From Fibrobacterota bacterium (GTDB lineage: Bacteria > Fibrobacterota > Fibrobacteria > UBA11236): DNA of 64,000 nt. The translations under genes were made by a program, and so were the position numbers. The DNA is taken from positions 112,414 to 176,413 of the forward strand of contig CANIEU010000001.1 in NCBI GenBank assembly GCA_947466585.1, written 5' to 3'. Below, piece after piece: positions 51,658 to 59,627 of the stretch. How positions within the stretch are numbered: position 1 is the stretch's first letter; each line of letters begins with the position of its first letter. Under the pieces are notes generated by a model. That model saw only the letters and a program-made list of their open reading frames with translations. It searched no databases and was not told where the DNA came from.

Positions 51658-52700
51658 AGCGTCTTGTTCCAATCCTCGCGACCCTCGCGGGCCTCGCCCT
51701 GTTGCAGTGGGCCGCGACGGCGCTTTTGCTCGACGGGCCGATCCGGCAGGGACCCTACTATTACCAGATCCTCCTGCTCGCGGGCATCAACGTTATTCTC
51801 GCCGTATCGCTCAACCTGACCAACGGCGTCGCGGGGCAGTTCTCCATCGGCCACGCCGGGTTCTTCGCCGTGGGGGCCTACGTCGCCGCAAGCGTCTCCG
51901 TGTATGGCGGACCCGCAATCGCGGGTATACTCCCGAACATCCCCCTCGTCCGCGACTCCGGAATTCTGATCGCGGCCACCAGTGCGGGAGCCCTCGCCGC
52001 CGCGATCGCCGGATGGTTGGTAGGTATGCCCTCGCTGCGTCTGCGCGGCGACTACCTCGCCATCGTGACCTTGGGCTTCGGCGAAATCATCCGCGTGCTC
52101 ATCCTCAACATCGATGCGGTCGGTGGCGCACGCGGCTTCACGGGCATCCCGCGCCTCGCCAACCTGTTCTGGGTGGGACTCGGCGTCGCCGCATCCTTGG
52201 CAGTGGTGCGCAACATCACCCGCTCCAGCCACGGGCGCGCGCTGCTCGCCATCCGCAGCGACGAAATCGCCGCCCAGGCCATGGGCATCAACGTAACCCG
52301 GCTCAAGGTCACCGCCTTCGTGGTCAGTGCGGCCTTCGCGGGCGTGGCGGGATCGCTCTTCGCGCACTTCGCAATGTTCCTGCACCCCAACACCTTCACC
52401 TTCGTCAAAAGCTTCGAGATCGTCATCATGATCGCGCTGGGTGGGCTCGGCAGCCTTGCGGGCGCCGTGCTCGGCGCGGTGACGCTCACCGTACTGCCCG
52501 AACTCTTCCGAGGGTTCGCCGACTACCGCATGGTGATTTACGCACTGGCGCTCATTCTCATCATGATCTATCGGCCACAAGGCATGCTGGGCGCGGGAGG
52601 ATTCCTCGGCCGCATTGTGCGCATGCGCTGGAAGAAACCCGTAGCGAAAAAGGGCGCGGAAACGAAGAGCGCGGACAACATCGGCGGGCCCTCCGCATGA
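51654..52700 (+). CDS. livM: Branched-chain amino-acid ABC transporter permease LivM
   Basis: 348 aa, multi-spanning. Conserved parts: [111 protein letters not shown] and [20 protein letters not shown] start at 51654 overlapping livH. The basic C-terminal tail ([13 protein letters not shown]) is variable. Ends overlapping livG as ATGA. Confidence 0.93.
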   Translation: MKRLVPILATLAGLALLQWAATALLLDGPIRQGPYYYQILLLAGINVILAVSLNLTNGVAGQFSIGHAGFFAVGAYVAASVSVYGGPAIAGILPNIPLVRDSGILIAATSAGALAAAIAGWLVGMPSLRLRGDYLAIVTLGFGEIIRVLILNIDAVGGARGFTGIPRLANLFWVGLGVAASLAVVRNITRSSHGRALLAIRSDEIAAQAMGINVTRLKVTAFVVSAAFAGVAGSLFAHFAMFLHPNTFTFVKSFEIVIMIALGGLGSLAGAVLGAVTLTVLPELFRGFADYRMVIYALALILIMIYRPQGMLGAGGFLGRIVRMRWKKPVAKKGAETKSADNIGGPSA

Positions 52701-53457
52701 CCGCCTTGCTCGAATTGAAAGACGTCACGCGGCGCTTCGGCGGCCTCACGGCCGTGAAGGACGTGTCCTTTACGGTGGAAGAAGGCGCGCTCTTCGGCGT
52801 GATCGGCCCCAACGGCGCGGGCAAAACCACGCTGTTCAACCTGATCAGTGGACTCTACGTGCCCGACACCGGCAGCATCGCATTGGCTGGTACACGCGTC
52901 TCCGGCCTTGCGCCACACTGCGTGGCCGCACAGGGTATCGCGCGCACCTTCCAGAACATCCGCCTCATCGGCAGCCTGAGCGTGCTCGACAACATCAAAA
53001 TCGCCTGCCACATGCGCCGCGCACCCACCTTGGGCTCCGCGGTGATCCGCAGCGCCGCGTTCGAGCGCTCGGAAGCCGACGTGCACGTCTTCGCGCTGCA
53101 ACTACTCGACCTCTTGCAACTGGGCACCCTGGCACACGAAGCGGCCGGCAACCTGCCGTACGGATCGCAACGTCGGCTCGAGATCGCACGCGCTCTCGCC
53201 ACCGAGCCACGCCTGCTCTTGCTCGATGAACCGGCGGCCGGCATGAATCCGCAGGAATCGCTCGAGCTTATGGCGCTGATCCGCCGTTTGCGCGATACCT
53301 TCCGACTCACCATCCTGCTTGTGGAACACAACATGAAGGTGGTCATGGGCGCCTGCGAGCGCATTCACGTGCTCGACCACGGTGAAAGCATCGCCGAAGG
53401 CACACCCGAAGAAATCCGGGGAAACGCCACCGTCATCGAAGCCTACCTCGGAGCCGG

Positions 53458-53461
<4 letters not shown>
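52697..53461 (+). CDS. livG: Branched-chain amino-acid ABC transporter ATPase LivG
   Basis: 254 aa ATPase. Walker A GPNGAGKT (~36-43), Q-loop and the LivG segment [21 protein letters not shown], signature [15 protein letters not shown], Walker [14 protein letters not shown]-loop VEHNM. The LivG/LivF pair is recognised by the GARTFQNI segment and the NPYGxQR-like signature. Start fixed by ATGA overlap with livM, and it overlaps livF at the end. Confidence 0.93.
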
Positions 53462-54165
<704 letters not shown>

Positions 54166-54172
54166 CAAAGAC

Positions 54173-54241
54173 GTGGATAGTGAAAAGTGGATAGTGGGAC
54201 AAGAAGAGTGAATACGCCATTTTTACTATCCACTATCCACT
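54173..54241. repeat. Heptamer-array inverted repeat D
   Basis: The left arm is GTGGATA, GTGAAAA, GTGGATA, GTGGGAC (54173-54200). The right arm on the minus strand is GTGGATA, GTGGATA, GTAAAAA (54240 to 54220). A perfect 12-bp match joins 54186-54197 and 54230-54241. The loop is under 30 nt, the smallest of the five. It lies between the convergent livF and nadE genes, where it might also act as a transcript end, but there is no T-run. Confidence 0.87.
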
Positions 54242-54247
54242 CATGAG

Positions 54248-56182
54248 TTATCTAAGAATCTTCGTTTTCAGTTCCTTGTACCGCTGCGTATAGACCGGAC
54301 GCCCCAAAAATTCGCGATGGTCGAACCCGAAAGCCCGCGAGCTCACGGCCAATACCGGCGGGGCTTGCACGCGCTTCGCCACCCCGATTCCGTTATAAAG
54401 ATTCCACCACCGTTCCAGATCGGCGATGAAGTCGGCCGGGGTCGGGAACAGTTTTTTCAGATCGAGGTCCTGCGGAAGCTGCAGCTCTGCCGCCAGAGTT
54501 CCTGCCGCGTACCATTCCAGGATTTCTTCCGGTGTCGCGCGATTCCAGCGCTGCACGAAGGCGTAGAACAGACGATCGTGATAAGGATACACCAGCGGGT
54601 CGCCCTTGCCTTCGTCCACGGCATGGTGAGCACCGAGTTCCGCAGAAGGGACGACATCGAAAACCCCTTGCGGGATAACCTTGCTACCGAAAACAGTGTC
54701 GTTGAGAAAGTGCCCGACCGCATACACATCGTGCTTCCACAAATCGCCCAGCGGGGCGAGAAATCCCGCGATGTCGCCGTACAAGGTTCCGTAGCCCACC
54801 GTCAGTTCCGCCTTGTTGGCGTTGCACGAAAACACGGCACCGAACGATTGGGAAATCCCCGCCAGCACCCGTGCGCCACGATCGCGCGCCTGCGCGTTTT
54901 CGTCGGCGAGGCCTTCCAATTTCAGCGTGACCCGATGCGTGCCGTTCGCGGAAGCCGCATTCAACCCGTGCAACTGCGACCGCACCACCGCAAGACTTTC
55001 TTCGATGGGCACTTCCGCATACAAACAGCCCAGATTGTCGGCCAGCTGCTTCGCCAGCGAACGCGTCGTCGCACTGTTGAATCGACTGGGCATGTTGACC
55101 AGCAATAAATTCTCTGGTTGCAGGAACTCGGCGTAAAGCGCCGCCGTCACCGCACTGTCGATGCCGCCCGATATGCCAATCACGACCTTCTTCAAACCCG
55201 TGGAGGCAAGAAACTGCTCGACGCCGTAACGCAATGCGGCATGGATTTCCGCAACAGGCGTACCGTGAACAGCCTGCGCAGGTGTTGCAGCCGGAATCGA
55301 CCAACTGCCGCCACCCGCAGACCGTACGACCTCGACAACCGTAACCGTCTCCGCATAGGGAACGGTTTCCACGAGCACCCGGCCGTCTCCCCCGTACACC
55401 GTGCTCGAACCGTCGAAGGTGTACAGCGTCTTTCCGTTATTCTGAATGCCGGTTGCATTCACATAGACCAGAGGACAACCGAGTAGCTTGGCCTTCGCAC
55501 CGAACACGCGGTTGCGTTTGTCGTTCTTCCCGCGCGTAAACGGCGATGCACTGAGGTTCACCACCAGGTCGGGGTGCTTCGAAGCCAAGGCGGCGACGGG
55601 CTTTTGAACGTAATCGTCTTCCCACGCATCTTCGCACAACAGTACCCCGAGACGGAGCGTCTGGCCGCGCAGCATCAACGTCACCGGCTCGATATAATCT
55701 TCCCACGCACATCCCGCGTCGCGGGCCAATTCCCGCGCATCATAAAAGTGACGTCCGTCTTCGAACTCACGATAATGCGGGAGCAAGGTTTTGATGCCGT
55801 AGGGGCGCTTCAGTCCGGGATGCTCGACGGCGGTCCCCTCTGCCGCGACGACCCACGCATTGTATTTACGCGGACGGCCGTCTTCGCCTTTCAGGTTCCA
55901 ATCGATGGCGACGGTACCGAAAACGATCGCGGGACCGCCCTGCGTGGCGGCGATGATGCGCGCGTTCCAGGTTTCACAATCCCGAAGAAACGCCGGGCGC
56001 TCCCAACCGTCTCCGAGAAAATATCCCGGCACGCATAGTTCGGGAAACACCAACACGTCGGCGCGGGTCTCAGCGGAGAGGGCCGCGTTCTCCGCGATCA
56101 GGCGCAACATCGTCTCTGCATTGCGGGCCGGCTCGCCGGGATGCACGCGCATTTGGCAGAGCGCGAATCGAAGGGACGTCAT
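54248..56182 (-). CDS. nadE: NAD+ synthetase, glutamine-hydrolysing
   Basis: Last step of NAD biosynthesis: amidation of deamido-NAD with glutamine. 644 aa in two domains. The N-terminal nitrilase-like glutaminase (~1-290) has the catalytic triad: E48 in FPELCVPGY, K in LKRPYGIKTLLPHYREFEDGRHF, and Cys in LGVLLCEDAWEDDY. The C-terminal synthetase (~300-644) has the PP-loop VVIGISGGIDSAVTAALYAEF, and GTLYGDIAGFLAPLGDLWKHDVYAVGHFLND. ATG 56182 begins the conserved strand. It is flanked on both sides by heptamer elements (D at the 3' end, E at the 5' end). Confidence 0.93.
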   Translation of the reverse strand: MTSLRFALCQMRVHPGEPARNAETMLRLIAENAALSAETRADVLVFPELCVPGYFLGDGWERPAFLRDCETWNARIIAATQGGPAIVFGTVAIDWNLKGEDGRPRKYNAWVVAAEGTAVEHPGLKRPYGIKTLLPHYREFEDGRHFYDARELARDAGCAWEDYIEPVTLMLRGQTLRLGVLLCEDAWEDDYVQKPVAALASKHPDLVVNLSASPFTRGKNDKRNRVFGAKAKLLGCPLVYVNATGIQNNGKTLYTFDGSSTVYGGDGRVLVETVPYAETVTVVEVVRSAGGGSWSIPAATPAQAVHGTPVAEIHAALRYGVEQFLASTGLKKVVIGISGGIDSAVTAALYAEFLQPENLLLVNMPSRFNSATTRSLAKQLADNLGCLYAEVPIEESLAVVRSQLHGLNAASANGTHRVTLKLEGLADENAQARDRGARVLAGISQSFGAVFSCNANKAELTVGYGTLYGDIAGFLAPLGDLWKHDVYAVGHFLNDTVFGSKVIPQGVFDVVPSAELGAHHAVDEGKGDPLVYPYHDRLFYAFVQRWNRATPEEILEWYAAGTLAAELQLPQDLDLKKLFPTPADFIADLERWWNLYNGIGVAKRVQAPPVLAVSSRAFGFDHREFLGRPVYTQRYKELKTKILR

Positions 56183-56191
56183 GGAGGGAAA

Positions 56192-56322
56192 GTTAGTAGG
56201 TAGTTATCAGTAGGTAGTAGGTAGACGGTAGCGAACGCGGGCACACCGCACCAAAACCCACTTTTGTGATTTTTGTTTTCGCTTAATCTACCGTCTACCG
56301 TCTACAAACTACCGTCTACTTC
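56192..56322. repeat. Heptamer-array inverted repeat E
   Basis: The right arm is CTACCGT, CTACCGT, CTACAAA, CTACCGT, CTACTTC (56288-56322). The left arm is a looser GTAG-headed series, clearest as GTAGTTA (56200), GTAGTAG (56214), GTAGACG (56221) and GTAGCGA (56228). GTAGACGGTAG (56221-56231) pairs perfectly with CTACCGTCTAC (56288-56298 and again in other registers). The stop codon of the minus-strand thioesterase gene (56316-56318) lies in the last heptamer; the left arm begins 10 nt upstream of the nadE start. Confidence 0.85.
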
Positions 56323-56801
56323 TTCCCCAACTGCGCCTGCAAGGCCAAACGGTTTTCGCGGCGGATTCCTGCCTGCGCAAAACGGCGCTTATCCTCCATG
56401 GTTTCGGGAAGCACCGTGGGCAGTTCGCGGGTCTTTCCCTGCGCATCCAGCGCGACGAAGGTGAGATACGCATTGCAAACGTATTCGGCCTCAGGACCAT
56501 CGGGAGGGAGAGAATAAACCGAAACCCCGACCTCCATGGATTTGTTGAAGACGCGGTTCACGCTCGCCTTTACCGTAAGAATCGAACCCAACCGCACGGG
56601 CCGCCGAAAGATCAGGCTGTCGATGGAAACCGTCACCACCGCGCTATGGGCGTGTTTGATGGCACTGATGGCCGCGGTTTTATCGATGATGCTCGCAAGC
56701 CGACCGCCGAACAAATGCCCAAGGTGATTCAGGTCGGACTGTAGAATGATCTCCGAAGACTCGGTGCGGGACAAAAAGACGGGGCGGGCAGGGGTTTCCA
56801 T
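56316..56801 (-). CDS. Hotdog-fold acyl-CoA thioesterase
   Basis: 161 aa, YciA/BACH-like hydrolase of acyl-CoA. The hotdog signature is DLNHLGHLFGGRLASIIDKTAAISAIKHAHS (~24-54), with the family Asn/Asp and Gly-Gly; then VVTVSIDSLIFRRPVRLGSILTVKASVNRVFNKSMEVGVSVY. Chain-length preference is unknown. ATG 56801 fits the family N-terminus; a longer frame to 56915 encodes non-conserved residues. Upstream are three 10-bp direct repeats (56848-56877). Its stop codon is within heptamer element E. Confidence 0.87.
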   Translation of the reverse strand: METPARPVFLSRTESSEIILQSDLNHLGHLFGGRLASIIDKTAAISAIKHAHSAVVTVSIDSLIFRRPVRLGSILTVKASVNRVFNKSMEVGVSVYSLPPDGPEAEYVCNAYLTFVALDAQGKTRELPTVLPETMEDKRRFAQAGIRRENRLALQAQLGKK

Positions 56802-56847
56802 GAAGAGGAAGGTAGCTTCCGGTGTTTTTCGGAATGCGCGGTCAATT

Positions 56848-56877
56848 GATCGAAAGGGATCGAAAGTGATCGAATTT
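56848..56877. repeat. Three tandem 10-bp direct repeats
   Basis: GATCGAAAGG (56848), GATCGAAAGT (56858) and GATCGAATTT (56868). The exact 10-bp period places them on one DNA face. They lie upstream of the minus-strand thioesterase gene and could bind a regulator cooperatively. Confidence 0.6.
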
Positions 56878-57052
56878 CTCCGATTTGAAGCCTTTTTCGG
56901 GACTCTGCGGGGCAATCCGACCCTTCCCGACTCCCCTCTGGTTTGGGCGGCGAGTCGAAAGAGAGGCTGGATTGGGGGCGAAGAGCGGAATCAGAGGATA
57001 TTTGGTTCTGGCCGGTACGCCGTGTGCTTTCGCCTCGAACCCTCAAAAAACT

Positions 57053-57071
57053 ATTGAGATTCTATCTCATT
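57053..57071 (+). promoter_or_regulatory. Fur-box-like operator, site 1
   Basis: ATTGAGATTCTATCTCATT contains the perfect dyad TGAGAT-TCT-ATCTCA. It resembles Fur-box forms with TGAGA...TCTCA halves. It overlaps a candidate -35 element of the downstream outer-membrane protein gene. Confidence 0.4.
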
Positions 57072-57096
57072 CTTGCTACTCTTTGATCCGATATCA

Positions 57097-57111
57097 AGAT
57101 CGAGTCTCAAT
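57097..57111 (-). promoter_or_regulatory. Fur-box-like operator, site 2
   Basis: On the minus strand the sequence is ATTGAGACTCGATCT, identical to the first 15 bases of site 1 at 13 of 15 positions, in opposite orientation, 44 bp away. The repetition supports a real binding site for some dimeric regulator. Confidence 0.4.
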
Positions 57112-57187
57112 CTTTTACCCAATCACCCACGTGCCTCGGCCGCACACGCCGGGCGCTAGGCTACCCGCCTGCCCATTCGAGGACCCC

Positions 57188-58009
57188 ATGCACACCAAAC
57201 TCTCCCGTCCCTCCCTCCTGCGCCTGACGCTCGCTCTGTCCGCGATCGCCGCCGGGCATGCGGTCGCCAATGACCGTCACTTCGGCTACGTCTACGAGAC
57301 CGCCACCATGCCGGTGGGCATGCGCGAACTCGAAGTCTGGAACACCGCGAGCGTCGGACGCGCAGACTATTACTCGCGCCTCGACCACAGCCTGGAGTTC
57401 GAGACCGGCCTCACCGACAACCTACAAGGGTCGCTGTACCTGAACTGGCGCAACACCACCGCCGATACCGGGTCCGGCAACCGCGCCACCGAATTCGAGT
57501 GGAAGGGACTCGCCACGGAGCTGAAGTACAAGCTTTTGGACCCGAGCGTGGATCCCCTGGGCTTCGCGCTCTACGGGGAACTCGGTTACAATACCGACGA
57601 ACTCGAACTCGAGACCAAGGCGATCTTCGACAAGCGCCTTGGACCTTGGCTGCTGGCGGCCAACTTCGCCGGCGAATTCGAATACGAGTCCGAGGGAAGC
57701 GAACTTGAGTTGGAGGAGATCGGGCTAGAGGGCACCTTCGGCGCCTCCTACGCGATTTCTCCGCGCCTCGCGCTCGGGCTGGAGATGCGCAGCCACAACG
57801 AAATCGCGAAGAGCGCGTCCTCCGAAATGGAGTTCGAGTCCTCCGCGTTGTACCTTGGCCCCACCGTGGCCTGGTCCTCCAAGTCCTGGTGGCTGACGTT
57901 CACCGCGCTCCCGCAGATCGCGGCGTTCAAGCACGAAGGCGGTGGAATCCGCGATCTGAAAGACCACGAAGCCATGCAGGCGCGTCTTCTCCTTTCATTC
58001 CACCTGTAA
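57188..58009 (+). CDS. Putative outer-membrane beta-barrel protein
   Basis: 273 aa with signal peptide (LLRLTLALSAIAAGHAVA). The mature part starts RHFGYVYETATMPVGMRELEVWNTASVGR, then alternates amphipathic beta strands (SRLDHSLEFETGLTDNLQGSLYLNWRN, GFALYGELGYNTDELELETKAIF, LLAANFAGEFEYESEGSELEL) and ends FHL. The start recalls a family listed as DUF6662, but I cannot confirm this. Acidic Glu-rich strands are notable. Starts at ATG 57188, 20 bp before cytochrome c (58027) is its stop-to-start spacing; the pair and the CDF gene may share a metal-linked role. Function unknown. Confidence 0.65.
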   Translation: MHTKLSRPSLLRLTLALSAIAAGHAVANDRHFGYVYETATMPVGMRELEVWNTASVGRADYYSRLDHSLEFETGLTDNLQGSLYLNWRNTTADTGSGNRATEFEWKGLATELKYKLLDPSVDPLGFALYGELGYNTDELELETKAIFDKRLGPWLLAANFAGEFEYESEGSELELEEIGLEGTFGASYAISPRLALGLEMRSHNEIAKSASSEMEFESSALYLGPTVAWSSKSWWLTFTALPQIAAFKHEGGGIRDLKDHEAMQARLLLSFHL

Positions 58010-58026
58010 GCCCCTCGCGTATCCGT

Positions 58027-58452
58027 ATGCATTTCCCGATCGCGATACATCGCCCCGTCCGCTGGATCCGCTGGATCCGCTGGATCGGCTGGATCAGCGC
58101 TGGCCTGCTCGCGGGGCTGATCGGCTGCGCGGGGTACTTTCCGCAGCCGGCGGAACATCATTCCCCCTACGCCGCGCGGTTGGGATATCCCGCCACGCTG
58201 GCGGACTTGCACGAGGGACGGCGGCTGTTCGTGATGAAATGCGACGGCTGCCACGGCCTTCCGGGCATCCAGAAGTTTGGTACGACCAAATGGGTCCGGT
58301 GGCTTGACAGCATGAAGGTCGAGGCGGAGTTGTCGCCGCGCGAAGACACCTTGGTGCGCGCCTATGTCCTTGCAGCTTCGGGCTGGCTGCAAGATTCCCT
58401 GGCCGCAGAACGCGAGGCGAAGTCGAAGCCCCCCTCCGCCCACACCCCTTGA
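58027..58452 (+). CDS. Small mono-heme cytochrome c lipoprotein
   Basis: 141 aa. A hydrophobic N-terminus with Trp-rich repeats WIRWIRWIGWI, then LLAGLIGC as lipobox. One heme site CDGCH in FVMKCDGCHGLPGIQKF, and a downstream Met (SMKVEAEL) that could be the axial ligand. Presumed periplasmic electron carrier tethered to a membrane; partner unknown. ATG 58027 lies 17 nt after the outer-membrane protein stop, so the genes are probably co-transcribed. A 9-nt tandem repeat encodes the Trp-rich part. Confidence 0.78.
   Translation: MHFPIAIHRPVRWIRWIRWIGWISAGLLAGLIGCAGYFPQPAEHHSPYAARLGYPATLADLHEGRRLFVMKCDGCHGLPGIQKFGTTKWVRWLDSMKVEAELSPREDTLVRAYVLAASGWLQDSLAAEREAKSKPPSAHTP
58062..58097 (+). repeat. 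Four tandem 9-nt repeats within the cytochrome c gene
   Basis: CTGGATCCG, CTGGATCCG, CTGGATCGG, CTGGATCAG at 58062, 58071, 58080 and 58089. Being a multiple of three, copy changes would only lengthen or shorten the W-I-R segment. Confidence 0.85.
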
Positions 58453-58518
58453 CCCCCAGCGCTCCCGCAGTGCCGCAAGTCCGCAGACCGCGGTTCGCAA
58501 TCTCGCTATCTTGAAGGC

Positions 58519-59496
58519 ATGATTCACCGCTTTCCCGTTCTCCTCCATCAAGGGCACGATCACGGCGGACAGGCGCATTCCCACGATTCGAATAACAGTC
58601 AGGGGAACGGGTCGGGCGCGCGCCTGACGCTCGCCTTTTTTCTGACCGCCGCTTTTCTGCTGGTGGAACTGGCGACGGGATACTGGACCAATTCTCTCGC
58701 GCTGATTTCCGATGCCTTCCACATGCTGTCCGACACGCTGGCCTTGGGACTCAGCGCCTGGGCGGCCCGCGTCAGCCTGCGTCGTCCCACGCCCGAAAAG
58801 ACCTACGGCTTCAAACGCTTCGAAGTGTTGGCGGCGTTCGCCAACGCGATGCTTCTCGGAGTATTCGGCGTCACCATCGCCTTTAAAGCGGCAACGCGTC
58901 TGTGGGCCCCGCAAGCGGTGAATGCCGAACCCATGTTGATCGTGGCTGTGCTCGGCCTTTTGCTGAACCTCGGCATATTCTTTTGGATCCGATACGCCGG
59001 CAAAAAGCACGGCGGTCACAGCCTGAACGAAGAGGGCGTGTTGTGGCATGTGGCCGGCGATGCGCTCGGTTCGATCGCCGCCATCGCAGCAGGTTCGATC
59101 ATGGTGTGGACGGGCTGGATGCGCGCCGATGCGATCGCAGGGTTGATGACGGCGGGTGTGCTGTTCTTCGGCGCCCAGCGCGTGCTGCGGCAGAGCACCC
59201 ATATCCTGGTCGAAGGGGTGCCGCAGGGCGTGGATTCCGCCACCGTGCGCGAGGCAATGGAATCCTTTCCTCAGGTCCGCGCCCTACACGATTTGCACCT
59301 GTGGACGCTTTCGGGCCGCGACCTCTACCTCAGCGCACATTTCGAGGTGGAAAGCGGTTCCCTCCCGGAATCCGAAGTTCCCCGTGCCTTGCGTCGCGAG
59401 CTTGAAACCCGGTTCGGAGCCCAGCACGTCACCTTGCAGGCAGGCCCTTGCGGCCCCGACGATTGCGGAAACGACTGCGGAAACGACCGTCGCTGA
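58519..59496 (+). CDS. Cation diffusion facilitator (CzcD/ZitB-like metal efflux)
   Basis: Exports divalent metal (Zn, Co, Cd or Fe) in exchange for protons; 325 aa, six helices. The N-terminus is His-rich (HQGHDHGGQAHSHDSN). Metal-binding motifs are SDAFHMLSD in helix 2 and HVAGDALGS in helix 5, the H-x-x-x-D pairs of the zinc-transporting group. Cytosolic C-terminal domain ends in a Cys-containing tail, CGPDDCGNDCGNDRR, encoded partly by a 12-nt duplication (59461-59484). ATG 58519 has GAAGG upstream. Third gene behind the operator-like sites. Confidence 0.9.
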   Translation: MIHRFPVLLHQGHDHGGQAHSHDSNNSQGNGSGARLTLAFFLTAAFLLVELATGYWTNSLALISDAFHMLSDTLALGLSAWAARVSLRRPTPEKTYGFKRFEVLAAFANAMLLGVFGVTIAFKAATRLWAPQAVNAEPMLIVAVLGLLLNLGIFFWIRYAGKKHGGHSLNEEGVLWHVAGDALGSIAAIAAGSIMVWTGWMRADAIAGLMTAGVLFFGAQRVLRQSTHILVEGVPQGVDSATVREAMESFPQVRALHDLHLWTLSGRDLYLSAHFEVESGSLPESEVPRALRRELETRFGAQHVTLQAGPCGPDDCGNDCGNDRR

Positions 59497-59627
59497 CCCG
59501 AGCCGGGGTTACTGCCCCACCCGTTTGCTATTCTCTTAACCCGCCCCGGCCTGCCTGAAAAGGCGAGGGAGCGCACTTCCTTTCCTAATCCACTACCTAC
59601 CCACTGCCACCGATCCGGAGACACCCC

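Larger units (their letters stand above)
56802..57187. other. 386-bp divergent intergenic region with repeats and possible operators
   Basis: No convincing gene; an in-frame upstream extension of the barrel gene crosses this region but encodes non-conserved residues. It contains three 10-bp direct repeats at 56848-56877 and two Fur-box-like sites at 57053-57071 and 57097-57111. A weak promoter candidate is TTGAGA (57054-57059), 17 bp, TACTCT (57077-57082), with its -35 inside the first site. Confidence 0.5.
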
